This document shows, piece by piece, positions 23,491-37,389 of a stretch of 64,000 nt of DNA. The notes beneath the pieces were generated by a model, which searched no databases, was not told the DNA's origin, and saw only the letters and a list, made by a program, of their open reading frames with translations. This stretch comes from Luidia sarsii (taxonomy: Eukaryota; Echinodermata; Asteroidea; Paxillosida; Luidiidae). The position numbers were made by a program, and so were the translations under genes. How positions within the stretch are numbered: the stretch's first letter is position 1; each line of letters begins with the position of its first letter. The stretch spans positions 3,781,460-3,845,459 of the forward strand of contig OX465113.1 of assembly GCA_949987565.1 (NCBI GenBank), read 5' to 3'.

Positions 23491-26400
23491 AAGCATTTTG
23501 ATCAGCAGTACCTAGGTAAAAGTTTCATTTAGTCTTGCCTAACATTTAGCAGAGCATGACATAGCTCCTTGTGGTACCCCAACATTAATTTGGTCTGGCA
23601 TGGACAATCCACTGGCTCCCCATTTTGAGCTCCCTTCTCTGTCTCCCATTTTCAACCAAATACGCGTACTGTACTGTAGGCCTACCGATATACATACATG
23701 TACACATGTAGTAACACCCAAGTTTAAAATTTGGTCTTGCATACATGTGTAATGCAAACAACCATGTTTCTCTCCTGTAATCAAAATCCCTGATCTGTTG
23801 TACCCAGAAAATGTGATTAGTGTGAGTCACGAGGAGCTGATTTCTACACAGTCCTGAAAAGACTGGCTCCTGCTGTGGATTGCTTTCGATCTGACAGGTC
23901 TCCGAGCTACAAAGCCAAGCATCCACCGTCTCCATGTTTGTTTGATATATGTTGTTTGTTATTGGAATGGACCCAGTTTGGCACGAAGCGTACATCAATC
24001 TAGGCAGGTGACATAACACGTTATTCAACCAGGGAATGCATGCAGAGTTCAGATTAGAAGCTGTACAGTGTACATGTAGGTCAACCCTTTTTTAGGCAAG
24101 AAGGCAGCGCCAAATTACTTCCTTTACAGTATGCTGTTGACGTCCTATGATGAAGGTGCCCAAGATTTTCATCAGAAGGAGTGTTTGTACACGCCTGTCT
24201 AGAATTTCGCCTGTAGTGAGATCAATTTCCATTTTACAGATATGCCAGTGCTGAAGTCATGCATAATATTTCAAAATGCTTGCTGGTTAGAATAAAATTA
24301 TGTACAAATTGTACATAATTTAGAGGATTTTTCTTCGAGAAAAATTGGACGGGGACATTTTGTGAAATATGAGGATCTTAGGTTTTCGACCCAAACGGGA
24401 CCTTTGTCAATGGTAAAGGTTCTACCTATAGTAGGATTGTAGGAGGTGCCTTGATAAAGTGTTTTTGCATGCAGGGATATCGGTTGCCTCTGAGTTGACA
24501 TATGACCTTTGTACAAAATTGCAAAAACAAAGAATCCAACCAAAGACTAGGATTCACTATTATTACCCCCCTTTTTTTTTCTTGTTTTAGATCTGTAACT
24601 TGAGTAACACACAAATCATATTTTGTTACATGTAAATACTATTTACTGCCACTGGGATGTTAATTACAGAATTTTACAGATAGGCCTACATGTTGTAAAA
24701 TCGCTTGTTACCGTACTGTAAATGACTTGGGGCAGTCCATATCTAAAGTCGTTGTGTAAAATTGTATAAAATAATGCAATTCATGCCAATGGTCTAGGGC
24801 TACAGCTGTTGTAGACATTGAGTGCAGGCTGTGTGTAGAAATGCCCTTAGCAACAGCAGTTTGCCATAAGCTGTTGGTAATACTTATGACCTGGTCACTA
24901 AGTAACTTTTCTTACATACATGTACAGTAGCATTGATGCCTGTACACTGTATGTGTAGACATAAATAATCCCAGCCCGACATGTACACATGCACATGTAC
25001 ATGTGCATGTACCCCGTAGGTCTGGTAAGTGCTTTTTTTTCAATTGACATCGACTTTGCTTTGATGTAAACAACTGGGTTGCACATGTTCTTGGGGTTCC
25101 GCATTCCGCAAACATCAAAATCTGAGCCCACTGTGAAGAGGTAAGAATGTGCCCTCACTGCCCTTCCATGTATACGTACAGTATACATGTGTACCGGGTT
25201 CCTACATGAACATAGGAGGACCTACAATTACTAAGGGTACCCTTCATGTCACCATGTCAGCTTGTTATCCCTTTCATCCCTCCCACCCCCTCCCCTTAGG
25301 CCAGGGACCCCCAGACCTCTCTGATTTTATGGCCCCCATAAGAAGTTTCCTCTCCCGGCAATTAGTGTCGGTCGTTGGCTTCATCCTGCCTGCCCTACTG
25401 TAGGCCAGGCCACGACCTCTTACGAAAGGGTTCAAGTCCACAGTCAGGTGCACAATGTTGTTGTCCATTTCATTTTTTCTCCTGCCATGTGTGTGTCTTT
25501 GGGTCTTTGTGCGCTGTGCTTATCAGTCACTCCGTATGACTGTACGAATTCCCAGGCCACCCTAGTAGGAAGTCGGGCAGATTATCCAATTTATCCCCCC
25601 CTCTTGTGGCTTTGTTTTGCATGCCTTCGAGCATCGTGTGCTCCCCCTGTTCTTCTTTCTGCTATTGGACGCAGTCAGTTTGTCTGCTAAACAGCCGGCT
25701 CCCTCGGTAGTACCCAAAGCTTGACACCGTACACATGTACATGTACGTGCACAAGCGTCAAGGAAGGGAAGAGTTTTTCGTACAAACTTTGGAACCGTTT
25801 AATAGAGAGGGAAACATAGCCTTGGTGTATTTTGTCAGATTGTTTCAGGCGTTGGTGCGGTTCGCTCGGAAAAGGATTATTTGGTGAAATTTATACCTGA
25901 CGGCGTATTCTGGAATCACAAGAAGTTCTTCGAAGACAGTTTTGGATGTTGTCGTTGAGGGCAATCACTGGGTGAGGTGGCGTTTTGACTCAACTACCAT
26001 TTTCAGTTGTTCAACGTAGGATTCATCTGACTGGCTGCTGTTGCATCTGCTACTTAGTGGCCTTGCAGCGATGAACTCATGGAACCAAAACAAGCGGGGT
26101 TCGGTTAGATTTGCTCTGATTTATGTTTCCGACTGGCGTGCCAGGTTTTGGGGTTTCCTGGCTTTCTGGAAAGAGATAGAATAAAAAAAGCCAAGAGAAG
26201 ATTGTTATAGCTACGGAATTGGCCATTTTGCCCTCAAACTGCGTCGTGTAATTTGCCAAGGTACATTTACATGTATGCTTTCATTGGAAACAGCTTGACC
26301 GAGGCGGATGCTACAAATTTGGAAGTGCTTTTACAGGACAGGTTTACCTTGGAACATCTATAGGCCTAATACATTAGCTTTCACTTTGCTGTCCTACATG

Positions 26401-26798
26401 TTGGCACACTGTGTTATTTGCCGGCTTCAAAGCGTTTTCAAGCAGGGTAACTCTTTCACTGCTTCATTAGCCCTGTTTTCACAGCTTCTCCGATCTGTAG
26501 TCGTCTCTCCGAAGCCGGCATTGTTCTCTGGATCGGGTTGTCTGCCGCTTCCTGCACTGGCAGACTTTTTCCCTGTGTCTGAGCTCTGGCTCCGCTCAAC
26601 ACTGCGGTGAAAAGCCCGCAACTGTCTTGTTCAGGATAGCCCTTGCTTGTGAGTCCATTGCCAACTCACGTCCGGGAGTTAGCGACCATGAACTTGCCAA
26701 TGCTCAGTCAACATGTCCAGATCATTGCCGCTTGTCAGCTCTGTTGACTAATTCTTTGATGTTTATGCGCAAAAGAAAGAAAACAAAACAAGGCAGCG
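23491..26798. other. Intron or intergenic DNA, no gene recognised
   Basis: Ordinary sequence with scattered TACATG units. The only notable local structure is a perfect palindrome at 24295-24321. Confidence 0.35.
24295..24321. repeat. Perfect 27-bp palindrome
   Basis: AAATTATGTACAA, one central base, then its exact reverse complement. It sits outside the long TACATG tracts. Confidence 0.8.
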
Positions 26799-26864
26799 AT
26801 GTCCCTGTTGCGACTCCGCAGGGCCCTTGGACTCGGGAAAAAGTCAGAGCCAACCACTGATAAG
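26799..26864 (+). CDS. Candidate short alternative first exon (22 codons)
   Basis: The ATG at 26799 opens MSLLRLRRALGLGKKSEPTT plus DK, ending in phase 0 at AAG/GTTAGT. The basic N-terminus and GC-rich codons look coding-like, and the phase matches the SAM exon donor at 22821. No domain is visible in so short a piece. It could equally be a chance frame; transcript evidence would decide. Confidence 0.3.
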
Positions 26865-26969
26865 GTTAGTCTTGGGCTGTCTGATAAAATTGGTCAGTAC
26901 TTTGTGTCTGTATGCTTATTGTGTTCAGTAGGACCAATGCATAACTGCAATCCACGTTCTGTAAATGTG

Positions 26970-27725
26970 CAAGGTAAATGTACATGTACATGTGCAAGTG
27001 TAAATGTACATGTACACGTGGATACAGTACATGTACATGTACATGTTCATATGTACTCATGTACATGTGTACATGTACACTGTACATGATCAATTTATTG
27101 CACCTATGGATTGCAGACTATGGCGTGTGCATTTGAATATGTGTAGACAAGTTTGTATACTGTACATGTACATGTACATGTACCTGTACATGTAATTATG
27201 TACACGGGTACTACATGTACAACGTACATGTACTACATGTACCGTACATGTACAGTACAGTACTGGTACATGTACCGGTACATGTACCGGTACATACTGT
27301 ACGTGTACAGTACAATGTACTGTACATGTACTGTACACATTACATGTGTGTACAAATGTACATGTACATGTACATTGTACATGTACATTGTACATGTACA
27401 GTACACTATACATTATGTACATGTATACATGTACACGTACATTGTACGTGTGCTTTACATGTACATGTGCACTGAACACACATGTACACGTACATGTGTA
27501 CATGTACGTACATGTACAGTCAGTGTACTGTACGTGTACAGTATGTACATGTACATGTACATGTACACACATGTACACTGTATGTATGTACATTCACACA
27601 TTCACACTTTGACTTGTTCATGAGTTGATAATATACATGTACATGTACATGTACATGAGTACATACAACTGTACATACTGTACATGTACAATACTGAACA
27701 TGTACATGTACGTGTACATGTGTAA
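26970..27725. repeat. (TACATG)n-type tract
   Basis: Dense TACATG/TGTACA repeats with ACCGGTACA, TACAGTACA and TACACGTA variants. The long open frames in all phases are repeat artefacts. Confidence 0.9.
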
Positions 27726-28474
27726 GTCTCTGCTGAATAAAACAAGTTAGTGCCAGGAGCCAGGACCCACTCAGATCTCTCCCAGGGCTGTGAATTTTTC
27801 CATAATTCAGAGGTGCCCTTTGCCTTGAGGGGAGACAGGATGCCAGACGTGGCCTGACTATCAATCATCCATTACTTTTAGTCCTGCCCAGTGGACATCT
27901 TTCTTCCCCATCACGGACACCCAACTCCCACCCCACTCCCTTCCTGAGATAAATCGTTCAATTTAAGGAAATGGACAGAACTCACCAATTGATGACATTT
28001 CAGCATTTTGAAATCCTCAGCGTACCTTTCTTTCTTTTGCCCTCGTTTTCTTTCTTCTTCTTTTCAGTCTGAACCCTGTGGAAAAGATTGCCTTCTGGGG
28101 AAATCCCGTAGGATTTGGGTGTAAATTTAGTAAAATTGCTTGTCCAGTTTCTAAGCCTTTGTTTGATAAAAATAGATTGAGGTCAGTGAGGTGGGCAGGT
28201 GGCCAAATTTTCTGAACAATTGTCTGAAATACCGGGTAATGGTTGGAAACTTTTTTCGGTGATGCACAAGTTTATTATGAATTGATGGATTTTAGACTTC
28301 TTGTAAAAGGTCACAGAAGGGTATTAGATTGCACCAGGAAAGTGCAGTGTTTTTTCTGACATGTGCTTTTTCCATATGGTAATTTGCATGTGCATGATGT
28401 GTAACGGACATGCATTGTATGACTTGTGATTAAAGAGGCACTACAGACCTCAGTACCCATGCCATGCAGTTACA

Positions 28475-30005
28475 GTGTACACATGTACACGTCGCTGTTA
28501 TCACAACCACTGGGCAGTTTACATACCGGTACATGTACATTGTACATGTATTGTACAATGTACCTGTATATCGCTTACATGTACATGTACATGTACATGT
28601 AGAGTACATGTACATTGTATACCGTAATTACCGTATACATGTACAGTTACATGTAGTGTGTAAATGGAATTTGCCAAGAACTACATGTACATGTATGTGT
28701 GTGTGTGTACATGTACTGTACGGGTACTTTATTATTACATGTAGTATACATTATTAATATACATGTACTTTATTAGTAGTACATGTACATGTACAATGTA
28801 CATGTATACATGTACACCCATGTACATGTAGGCCTATGTACAAATGTATACATTGTACACTGTACAGTACACACAATGTACATGTACAGTACATGTACAT
28901 ACATGTACATGTACAGTATGTACTGGACTGGTACATGTACATGTACTGTACAGTACAATCAACAATATGCACATACCGTTATACAGTGTACACTGTACTG
29001 TGTACATGTAAATTGTAATTATTGTGCATATCGTCATGTACATTGTACATGTACATGTATTATTGCTACATGTACATACATATGTGCATATACTGTACAT
29101 TTATCATAATTATTTATAATGAATTGTGTAGAAACCTGAAAATAATCATATGCCTACACTGTACATGTACATGTACATGTACATGTACATGAGGCCCTAC
29201 CGGTACATCATTACATGTACCGGTACATGTACATGTACATGTACATGTACATGTGTACTGTATGACAATAACCATGGAGGTTCCTTCCTCCATTATTGAA
29301 CCATGGAGCTGATTGAACACACTTACGTGTATACCGGTACATGTACATGTACATGTACATTGTACTGTACAGTACATGTGCATGTCCGTATGTTCACATG
29401 TACATGTACACGTGTACAGTTGTATATGTACATGTGTACAGTATTGTAATTTGTAAACAGTGCATACATGTACATGTACATGTACAAATGTATACATGTA
29501 CAAACTGTAACATATGTACACATGTACATTTACCGATACATGTATGTTTTGTAGGAATGTACAGTACATGTACAATGTACATGTACAGTGTACATTGTAC
29601 ATACCGGTACTGTACTGTACATGTACATGTACATGTAATTTTTGTATACATACACGTTTACATGTACATGTACATGTACATGTACATGTACATGTACGTA
29701 CATGTTTATGTACATGTATGCCTACATGTACATGGACAGTGTACAATGTACAGGTACATGTACATGTACATGTACATACACGTGTGTTCATTGTACACAT
29801 TTCACCTACATGTAGCAGCAAAAAAACATGTGTACTACGTGTGCGTGTACAGTACATGTACATGATGTACATGTACAATGTACTGTACGTACACAATGTA
29901 CAATGTACTGTACGTACACAATGTACATTGTAGTATGTAAGTACTTTATCATACACTGTATATACATGTATGTACATGTACATGTACATGTACTGTAGTT
30001 GACTA
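28475..30005. repeat. (TACATG)n-type tract, longest block
   Basis: About 1.5 kb of TACATG-type repeat in two sub-blocks (28475-29105 and 29158-30005), interrupted by short unique pieces at about 29106-29157 and 29262-29325. It includes several uninterrupted runs of six or more hexamers. A 306-codon minus-strand frame here is an artefact. Confidence 0.9.
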
Positions 30006-31059
30006 CCGGTATTTGAGTACTGGTAGGCACCCACCTAAAGGAATGGACTCACTGGATAGGTCATGTGCTTTAGATGACTGATTAAGCCAGGTTGAAGTTC
30101 GTTCTGAACTTCCCTGTCTGCTATTTTTTTTTTTGGGGGGGGGGGGGCAGTCCTACATCGTGGACATGTACATTGTACATACGTAGCTTGGTCGCTGTTC
30201 CGCCTTGCTGTAGTGTAGAAGCAGCTGCATATTGATCTCAAACCTGTGAATCTTTTGGGGCAGTTGGCTTACAAACAAGTGGTTTAAAAATCAGAGAACG
30301 ACTCATGCAGTGTCCCATCAGTGCACTTTTGCACTCCTCAGAGTCACTGTGCACTGTCGTATGCACATTGCAGTATTGCACATGTACACAATGTAGTAGT
30401 GTAAATGCATTTCAATGAAGAAAGATTTTCATTGAACTTCCTCAGAAAAGGGTTGTGTTTTGCCTTGCATTTCTGATTTTGTTTGTATTGAAATGGTGGG
30501 AGGGGATGGAGTTGCCTTAATAGTTGCCCGTACTTCCTTCCTTCTGTACATGCACTTGATTTGATTTATTGATGGCGCTTCCAAGCTCCAAGGTTGCTGG
30601 CTATAAATATAAGAATGGCGCTGTTGTCAATGGCTGCCTAATTGAATACTAGAAGGTTGTCTGTGGATGATAAGGTCTCTGTGAGAGGGGGCTCAGTGAT
30701 GACCTTGTTGTGTGTTTGTTCAGGTTCCAATGTGTGTAAGTTTGATGATTTCTCTAGAGCTGTGTTGTACATGTATTTCTGTTCTGCCTGTTTGGCAGGA
30801 TAAGTGCTCCATGATACAATTTCTTTTTGTTTGTATTACTGGCATCTCTCTCACAAATGGTAGTCTAATCTACATGTACAGTGTACATACATGTACATGT
30901 ACATGTACTTGCCTAATCTAGGACATTCAGAAGTCCATTGCATTTCATAAAGTTAAATTTGTCCCATTTGCATCAATTTTTTTTTTGAATTTTCTTCCTC
31001 AAATATGAACATCTTCATCATACATGTAAGTGGGAGATCTTTTTTTATTTTTCTTAGTC

Positions 31060-31515
31060 TGACCCTTTTCTCCAATTGAAGCCCATACACAACATTGGTA
31101 AGATTGAAAAATTTACATGAAACATGAAACTTATACAGTTTGAAGATGGAACCTTATGATTAGTCTAGTTATGATAGAAATATTTCTATCTAAAATGTTT
31201 GTTTTTTTATAAAAGAGTAAAAGAACTAGTTAAATACTGTACATGTACATTACATGTACATGCATGTGTATTGTGTAACCCAGGGCTAGATCTAAAGGAC
31301 TTTTCTGAACAATATGTATTTTGAATGCTGCATTTTCGCGAAACAAACAAGTGGTTTTCACTATTATCTCGAGACTCGGTTGGCGGATTGAGCTGATATT
31401 TCCACAGGTGTGCTACATATATTTCATGCATAATGTTGGATCAGACAACGTATGGATTGGATGCTATTCTTTGACCTCGACCAATGTTGTGTTATAAATC
31501 CCTTTAGAGACCAAA
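31060..31515 (-). repeat. Dispersed repeat family A, copy 2 (long)
   Basis: Read on the minus strand it runs from CTTTAGAG... through the core TCAGCTCAATCCGCCAACCG and the CATTTTCGCG and AACATTTTAGATAGAAATAT segments to the ACCAATGTTG segment. The same order occurs on the plus strand at about 48860-49220, so the unit is at least 350 bp. Confidence 0.65.
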
Positions 31516-31927
31516 ATTGAAACTTAGGGAAAATGTTCACAGTCCATATACTTTGTTGACATTTCTATGGAAGGAGAACTGGGAATTTGTATTTGACAGT
31601 AATGTTTTGTTCCTTCATTAATTATTGTCCGCAGTTCCAGTTCTTGCCGGAGTGCTTCGTCCCGTGTGTGTGTGTAATGATGAAGACAGCCTGGGTTATT
31701 GGCCAGTACTAGGTTGGTCATGGGTAGCACCATAGCAGACCTTGCAGAAATCTTGCTTTCTGATCCCCTTATTCCCTTACCCCTCCCTGGCCTGGCCTCG
31801 TTCTAATGAGAACCTCCCTTCCTTTCTCGCTCTATTTTTCACGCCTCTTGCAGTGAGGGGTGTGGAAGAGGAGGAATGGAAAGAACCTCATGCTGGGGAG
31901 GATTCTGATTGAGGGCTGCTGATGTCC

Positions 31928-32406
31928 GTCTAAAGCCGTGTCCGCACTGGACTTATTTTTTACCGAGCCCGTGGGTAACATTCCAATGGGTAAATCTTCC
32001 CGGCGTCCGCACTTGGACTTTTCGACTCGGGTAAACTAACCGAGACGATCGGTAAAACTAACCGACTCGTGTACATGTGTATGACTGTACTCTAGGTACA
32101 CAAACACGTTGTAACCCTGCGCCCGCACGAGTCTTGCATACAGTAACGTAACGTGCGGGGCGCCGGATGTGTTTTTTTACCGAGTCGTTTACCGAGACGT
32201 CGTGTCCGGATTGGACTTATCGACTCGGTTAAACTGACCTGGTCAATTTAACCGGGCAGAAGTTGGTCGGTTAAACTACCCACTGGAGTCGGGTAAGTTA
32301 CCTGGGAGGAAAACTGGGCTGTCCGGACTGGACTTAAAATGGTCAATTTACACATTTGCTCGGTTAGTTTACCCATTTTAAGTCCAGTGCGGACGCGGCT
32401 TAAGAC
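31928..32406. mobile_element. MITE with about 25-bp terminal inverted repeats
   Basis: The left end is GTCTAAAGCCGTGTCCGCACTGGACTTA-like and the right end complements it (TAAGTCCAGTGCGGACGCGGCTTAAGAC-like). The interior repeats GGTAAACTAACCGA and TTTACCGAG motifs in both orientations and has no ORF. A TTAA lies at the right end (32400-32403) and a near-TTAA at the left, so a piggyBac-type target site is possible but unproven. Confidence 0.7.
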
Positions 32407-32924
32407 ATTTTGGCTTTACCCTCTCGAGACCTTACAGCCTCATTACCTCAGATAAACAAGATCAAATCATGTGGAGATGCGCACATGTATACATTGTACA
32501 TACATGTACATGTACACGTACATTTTTGTACATGTTGTACTGTACACACTACACACATCACTCATTGGGGTCATAATCAGCAACCACAGGACCTTATTAT
32601 TGGCATGAACCGGTATATATTACATTCTGCAAATTTGTAAAACAAGGAACCACTTACACAGTCTAGAGATTTGATCTTTTTAATAGGATTCCCCCCCTCT
32701 GTGGGGAAAACATACATCACCTTCTCAGTTGTCTGCCATACTGATTGTTTTAAAAGCTGCTGAGGAGTGAGGACCGCTCTCTTTTTCCTATCACTATCAG
32801 ATTTGAAACCCTGCCCAAGATCCGATGATCCCATGAATGATTCGGTTGGCCTCAGACAACGGCGTTTCCATTTGGTGAAAAAGGGACAGGGAGACAATCA
32901 TACAATGATTCGAATGAGTCCGAA

Positions 32925-33260
32925 TGAGAGATGGAGAGAGACAGGGAGACAGGCAGAGAGACAGTGAGACAGGCAGAGAGACAGGGATAGGGAGACATGG
33001 AGACAAGTGGAGAAATAGGGTTAAAGAGACAGTTACAGAGTCAGGGAGAGAGACAGGGAAAGTTATATGTAGGCCCTACATGTATACAGACAGATACAGA
33101 GAGACAGGGATGCATGAAGAGAGATTGGCAGAGATACAGGGAAGGAGGCAGAGAGACAGGGAAGGAGGCAGAGAGATCAATAGAAAGTCACATATAATCG
33201 ACAGATACAAAGAGACAGATACTGAGGTACATGTAGAAACAGAGACAGAGTTTAGGCAGT
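32925..33260 (+). repeat. Purine-rich minisatellite (GAGACAGG)n
   Basis: Degenerate units of GAGACAGGGA/GAGACAGGCA. On the opposite strand it resembles the CTGTCTC tract at 22822-23490, so the same simple repeat appears in both orientations. Confidence 0.8.
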
Positions 33261-34139
33261 ACTTAGAGAAGAGAAGATGTCCCCCAGTGTACTGGTCTGA
33301 CAGAGAGGCCTGTCAAAGCAATTTTCGTTGTCTGATCCCCCTCTGCCATTAGTGCTTTGCTGACATGTACATGTATCGTACAGTACCGGTACATGTGCGT
33401 ATCTATAGGGCAAATACCCTACTGGGGGAGGGGGGGACAAATCCTCTTAGCTTGTCTGTCAAGTGTATTCCTTTTGGCAACAGTGTACACTTTGTAGAAG
33501 TACTGTATCTCCATCGAGAGCCATGGAAAAAAGGACTGAAGGAGGATGAGAGAGTGGGAGAGGGAGAATGAAAAAGCATGCATTAGGCCTATATAGGCCT
33601 ACATTATAGATCTCCCAGGGATGCAGGAAAGTGTGTCAGGAATCAGGATGGTCAAATAAGATGTTCCAGAATCTGAGGATTTATTTTTCTGTGTGCAAGT
33701 ATGCTTTGCGAATTGTGATTGTATAATACACTGTACATTGCATACATGTAGATGTTCGCTAACTACATGTTACAGTACATGTACTGTACGTGCAGTTTTG
33801 CCAATCCCAATTCCCATGGGTGTCCCAAGCACCATTTTTCATCTCAGTAAATGTCAAATAGACGGGCAAAATGTGCCCTTTTCTAAAGGGACGTGTGTGT
33901 GTTGAACCAAATCTGATGCCTTGAAAATTGTGCAATCACAGGCAAACACTCCTGAAGGCAGATTTTGTTGAGAAGGGTCCGCCATCAATATCCAATCCCA
34001 AAGAAGTTGCCTTCCTTTTGGAGGTTATTACCATTTGGAATGATTATATATACATGATTGGAATGATTATAATATCTGAAATCACATTGTTAAACGCTGT
34101 AGGCCTAACGGAACAGTTTTGCTTTTAATTTGCCTTTGA

Positions 34140-37032
34140 GAAAGGTCCTGCTAGGATCAAACATATGCCCTCTAAAATGTTTCATTCTATAATTTGGTTA
34201 TTAATGTGACTTTCCTTTTTAGTCTTTTAGGAGAGGGAGTCTACCGTACTTAAATGCAAATTTCATTTAGATGAATACATGTACATGTCTTAGGATGTTT
34301 GTGTATGGGCCACTATGGGAAGGAAGTTAATTTGTAACCATTTATGTACATATATAGTGTAGTTTTCCATGGCGACATGTCTCACTCTCTCCGTCCGCCT
34401 TGGGACCATCTCGGCCAGCCGTGATCAGGCAGGCATCGCTGTGCTGCAGCCAATGAGAGCAGGATAAATGGGACCCTGGTGTTGGATGGTGAATGATGCC
34501 AGGGGGAAGGAGGAGGGGGGGACCACTCCACAGACAGTCCGCTCACCGCCGTATCATCGACCAATCAGCGCGTGTCTAGGGGTCAGCAGACTTTTTGTTT
34601 TTCTTCGATAGCGGTGTAGAATTCTGCCGCTGTCTGATTTTGTTTCTTCAATTGCCCGGATTGAATTAAACAATGAGGCTTTGATCTGCATCCGGCAGTG
34701 GCTGGATGCTCGACCAGGTTTGCAGATGTGAAAACGTCATTATCATTAGGGCCTATTGTATGACAGATGATTGGTTGGTGTTTCCCCCCCCCCCAAAAAA
34801 AAACAAAATGCCATAGTGTTACATGTACATGTACATTGTATCTGGCATTCATTTTTGCATCTAGACTTAATAAATTCAGTGTGGACGGGGTACAGGACTT
34901 CGGATGATGAGCTCGCCCTGATTAAAGCTTGTCTCGGCATCGGATGTCTTTGGAAGATTGATTTCTTGAGGCCCTCTCTGGTGTCTGTGGATGGGGATAC
35001 TGCTGGCAAACGCCACCTACAGCCAGCCATGGCATGGGGGACACTGTAGCACACACTGAGCCCATGCCACGGGCTTGGACAGACTAGTTGAGGTGATGTA
35101 CACTGTAGGACCACACTGTCAGAGTGCCCATCTGCCAAGCACATTGGCAACAGAGTCGTCACACGCAGCAGTGGTTCATTGTGTATGCATTCCGCTTCGT
35201 CTGTAACTCACTTGGACTGGGTCTTTCTTGTTTTACTTTTCTGCGTTGGAGGATTGCTACAAAGTCAGGAATGAGAACACCCATTGAGTAGGGCCCCTTC
35301 TCCTCAGCCAGAAAAAAAAAGTTGCACCACTTTTCTGTCCAATTTTTCTGCTTGGATGCTGCCATTGTGCATCGCAGTGACCTTCAGGAGTGTTTGTGAG
35401 CACTGTACATGTACCTGTATATTCTCCGGCATTCTGACTGCGCTGTACCTCCGTGTCTGTTGGGCCTTGGACTTCTGCCCTGCGGGAATTTCATTAAAAC
35501 CATTTTTTTTTTTAATGATGCCTGTATTTGCGACGGACTGGCTCAAAGTCAAATTTCTCGGTATATACATGTATAACCCTTAAATGCTGTGCAAGGCTCA
35601 TTTGTGGAATCATTTAGGCTCGTCGGGAAGTGAAAAAAAAAGATGTTGCAGTTACAGCTTTGAGGCATTAAGCATGCATGTCGGACTTTAATGGGATTTT
35701 TTCACATCAGAGCCATCGAGATGAATTGCTTTGGATCATCGTGTCTGCGGATTGCATTATACATGTAGACCAGCAGCGTGGGCACCGTGATATGGACAGG
35801 AGTCTGTAATGTTCGACAGAGCAGAGTCGTGCGGGACTATAGGGCTCCACCTCCAAATAGGATGACTCACAGTCTGCATAGGGAGGCTGGGAGGGGAGGG
35901 AGGGAGGGCTTGGGAGAATGAAAAAATAACACAGTCTCACATTGCCCCTGCGGTTAGCAGTGGCCGAGAAGTATGATAATTACCGCACTTTATGAAGCTG
36001 AACTGCTTGGAATCGTTTCTATTAGAGAGGGAGAGACAGAGGTCGGCTTATGACTAGCAGGACCTAAACTGTTCTTGATGGGAGCACATCCCCCCAGTAA
36101 TTGCAGGTGGTTGGAAAGTCAATTAGCACCGACGCCAGGTTCTCTCCCTCTGTGAGCATGTGGAGGACCTTTATGTTTCTGTTTATCGCTGTCAGTGTCA
36201 GGACTGAGAGGGGAAGGGGAAAGGAGGGATGGACCTCGCCCTGCAGATGAGAATCGGAGACTGAGTTTCGACTGTGACGTTTTCTGCTGCGTGTTCCTGA
36301 AGTGGCTCTTTCTTTCCTTGAACTGAAGCCGTCCGAAAGGAGCTCTGCTAATGGAGAGAGTTGGATTTCTTAAACGCTGCTAAGGAAGAGAGATACTTTT
36401 ACACAGTGGCATTGTTCCCGACCCTTTTTCATCTTTTTTTTCTTCTTCTTCTTTTGGCATGTTTGGTCGGAGGAAACTTGCAGCCACTCTCCTCTTCCTT
36501 CTCCCCTTCCCTCCGACTGTTGAATTCAAGGTTGGAACAAAGTATGCATGCACAATGGATGTAGGTCAGCCAGGCAGTGGGTCCGCTCAGGATGGGCTAT
36601 CATGTTGCTGCGCTCCGGTCAGGAGGAGCTGAACGCTTCAGTGTGGATGACGGCAAGCCTGAACAATACCACTGGCAGGCATTTTTGAACCAAGAGGCCA
36701 AACAGCCGCCGTACATCTGTGCCAGAGGAGCCTTTGATATTGCTTTGGAGGATTCTTCAGTCCTACAATAATGAAAGAAGAAGGGAATGATTACACCACT
36801 TTCAATAGGTTTAGGTGCGCTGACCCTATCCCTTGAGCTGTGTTACTCTTGCTGAATCGGCACTGAGCTTCAGAAAGTGATTGTGATATTGCCTGGGAGT
36901 CCACCCCATCTCACATTTGCGTGCGCGGCGGATGCACACTGACTGCATGAGCTTCGACTTTTGTTGTAACTCCTTGCAACGAGCACCGCGTAAGTCAACG
37001 GGTGGGGCAAGTGGGCTTGACCACCAACCGCC
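34140..37032. other. Low-repeat stretch upstream of the 37-kb candidate exon
   Basis: This is the longest part of 26-64 kb that is nearly free of TACATG tracts (short pieces only near 34823, 35403 and 35566). No coding exon is supported. It could hold regulatory DNA and a 5' UTR for the exon at 37033. Confidence 0.3.
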
Positions 37033-37194
37033 ATGTGCCACTCCCAGCGGTCCTGGTCAGTGGGCTCCCGGGAGGGGCTCAAGTCGCTGCGGAACCGCCA
37101 CCGGGAGGACTATGTTTTGGAGGAGGAGGAGTACGGCTCACCTGGGGTCGTCCTGCGTGAGCTTCATCGTCAGGTGATTCGGTCCCGATCGGCG
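37033..37194 (+). CDS. Candidate first exon, 54 codons, unknown protein
   Basis: ATG in strong context (CCGCCATGT) opens a GC-rich frame of 54 codons ending in phase 0 at GCG/GTAAGC; a weaker donor lies at 37173/37174 (CAG/GTGATT, also phase 0). The peptide is charged and helical in style (SLRNRHREDYVLEEEEYGSP), with RSWSVGSREG resembling a basic phosphosite region. No family is recognised. Its phase matches the exons at 22312 and 26799. Support comes from codon bias, context and donor quality only. Confidence 0.45.
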
Positions 37195-37389
37195 GTAAGC
37201 CAAGTAAAAAAGCAAAACGGACAATTTTGAAAATAGCATAGAAAATTTGACGTGACCCTGAGGCCTTTGGCTTGGCATACAAGTGCTCCTAGTCCTAGTT
37301 GGGATGGATTCCAAAAACTCAACTATCTTTGCTAGGGTGGCAAAACATTTAGCCATTAAATCCCCCACACCATGGGTAAAGGTCTTAAA

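Noticed and set aside
23010..23492. Ser/Leu/Val-rich (plus) and Arg/Asp/Glu-rich (minus) frames of up to 139 codons
   Set aside because: They arise from the CTGTCTC minisatellite and have no domain or splice support.
26970..30005. Open frames of up to 306 codons rich in Tyr/Met, Val/His or Cys/Thr on both strands
   Set aside because: They are translations of the self-complementary TACATG hexamer in its three phases and change phase at every interruption. The same applies to frames in all other TACATG blocks.
21603..30005. Regular short repeats that might suggest a CRISPR-like array
   Set aside because: There are no unique spacers of constant length; the units are contiguous hexamers in a eukaryotic genome.
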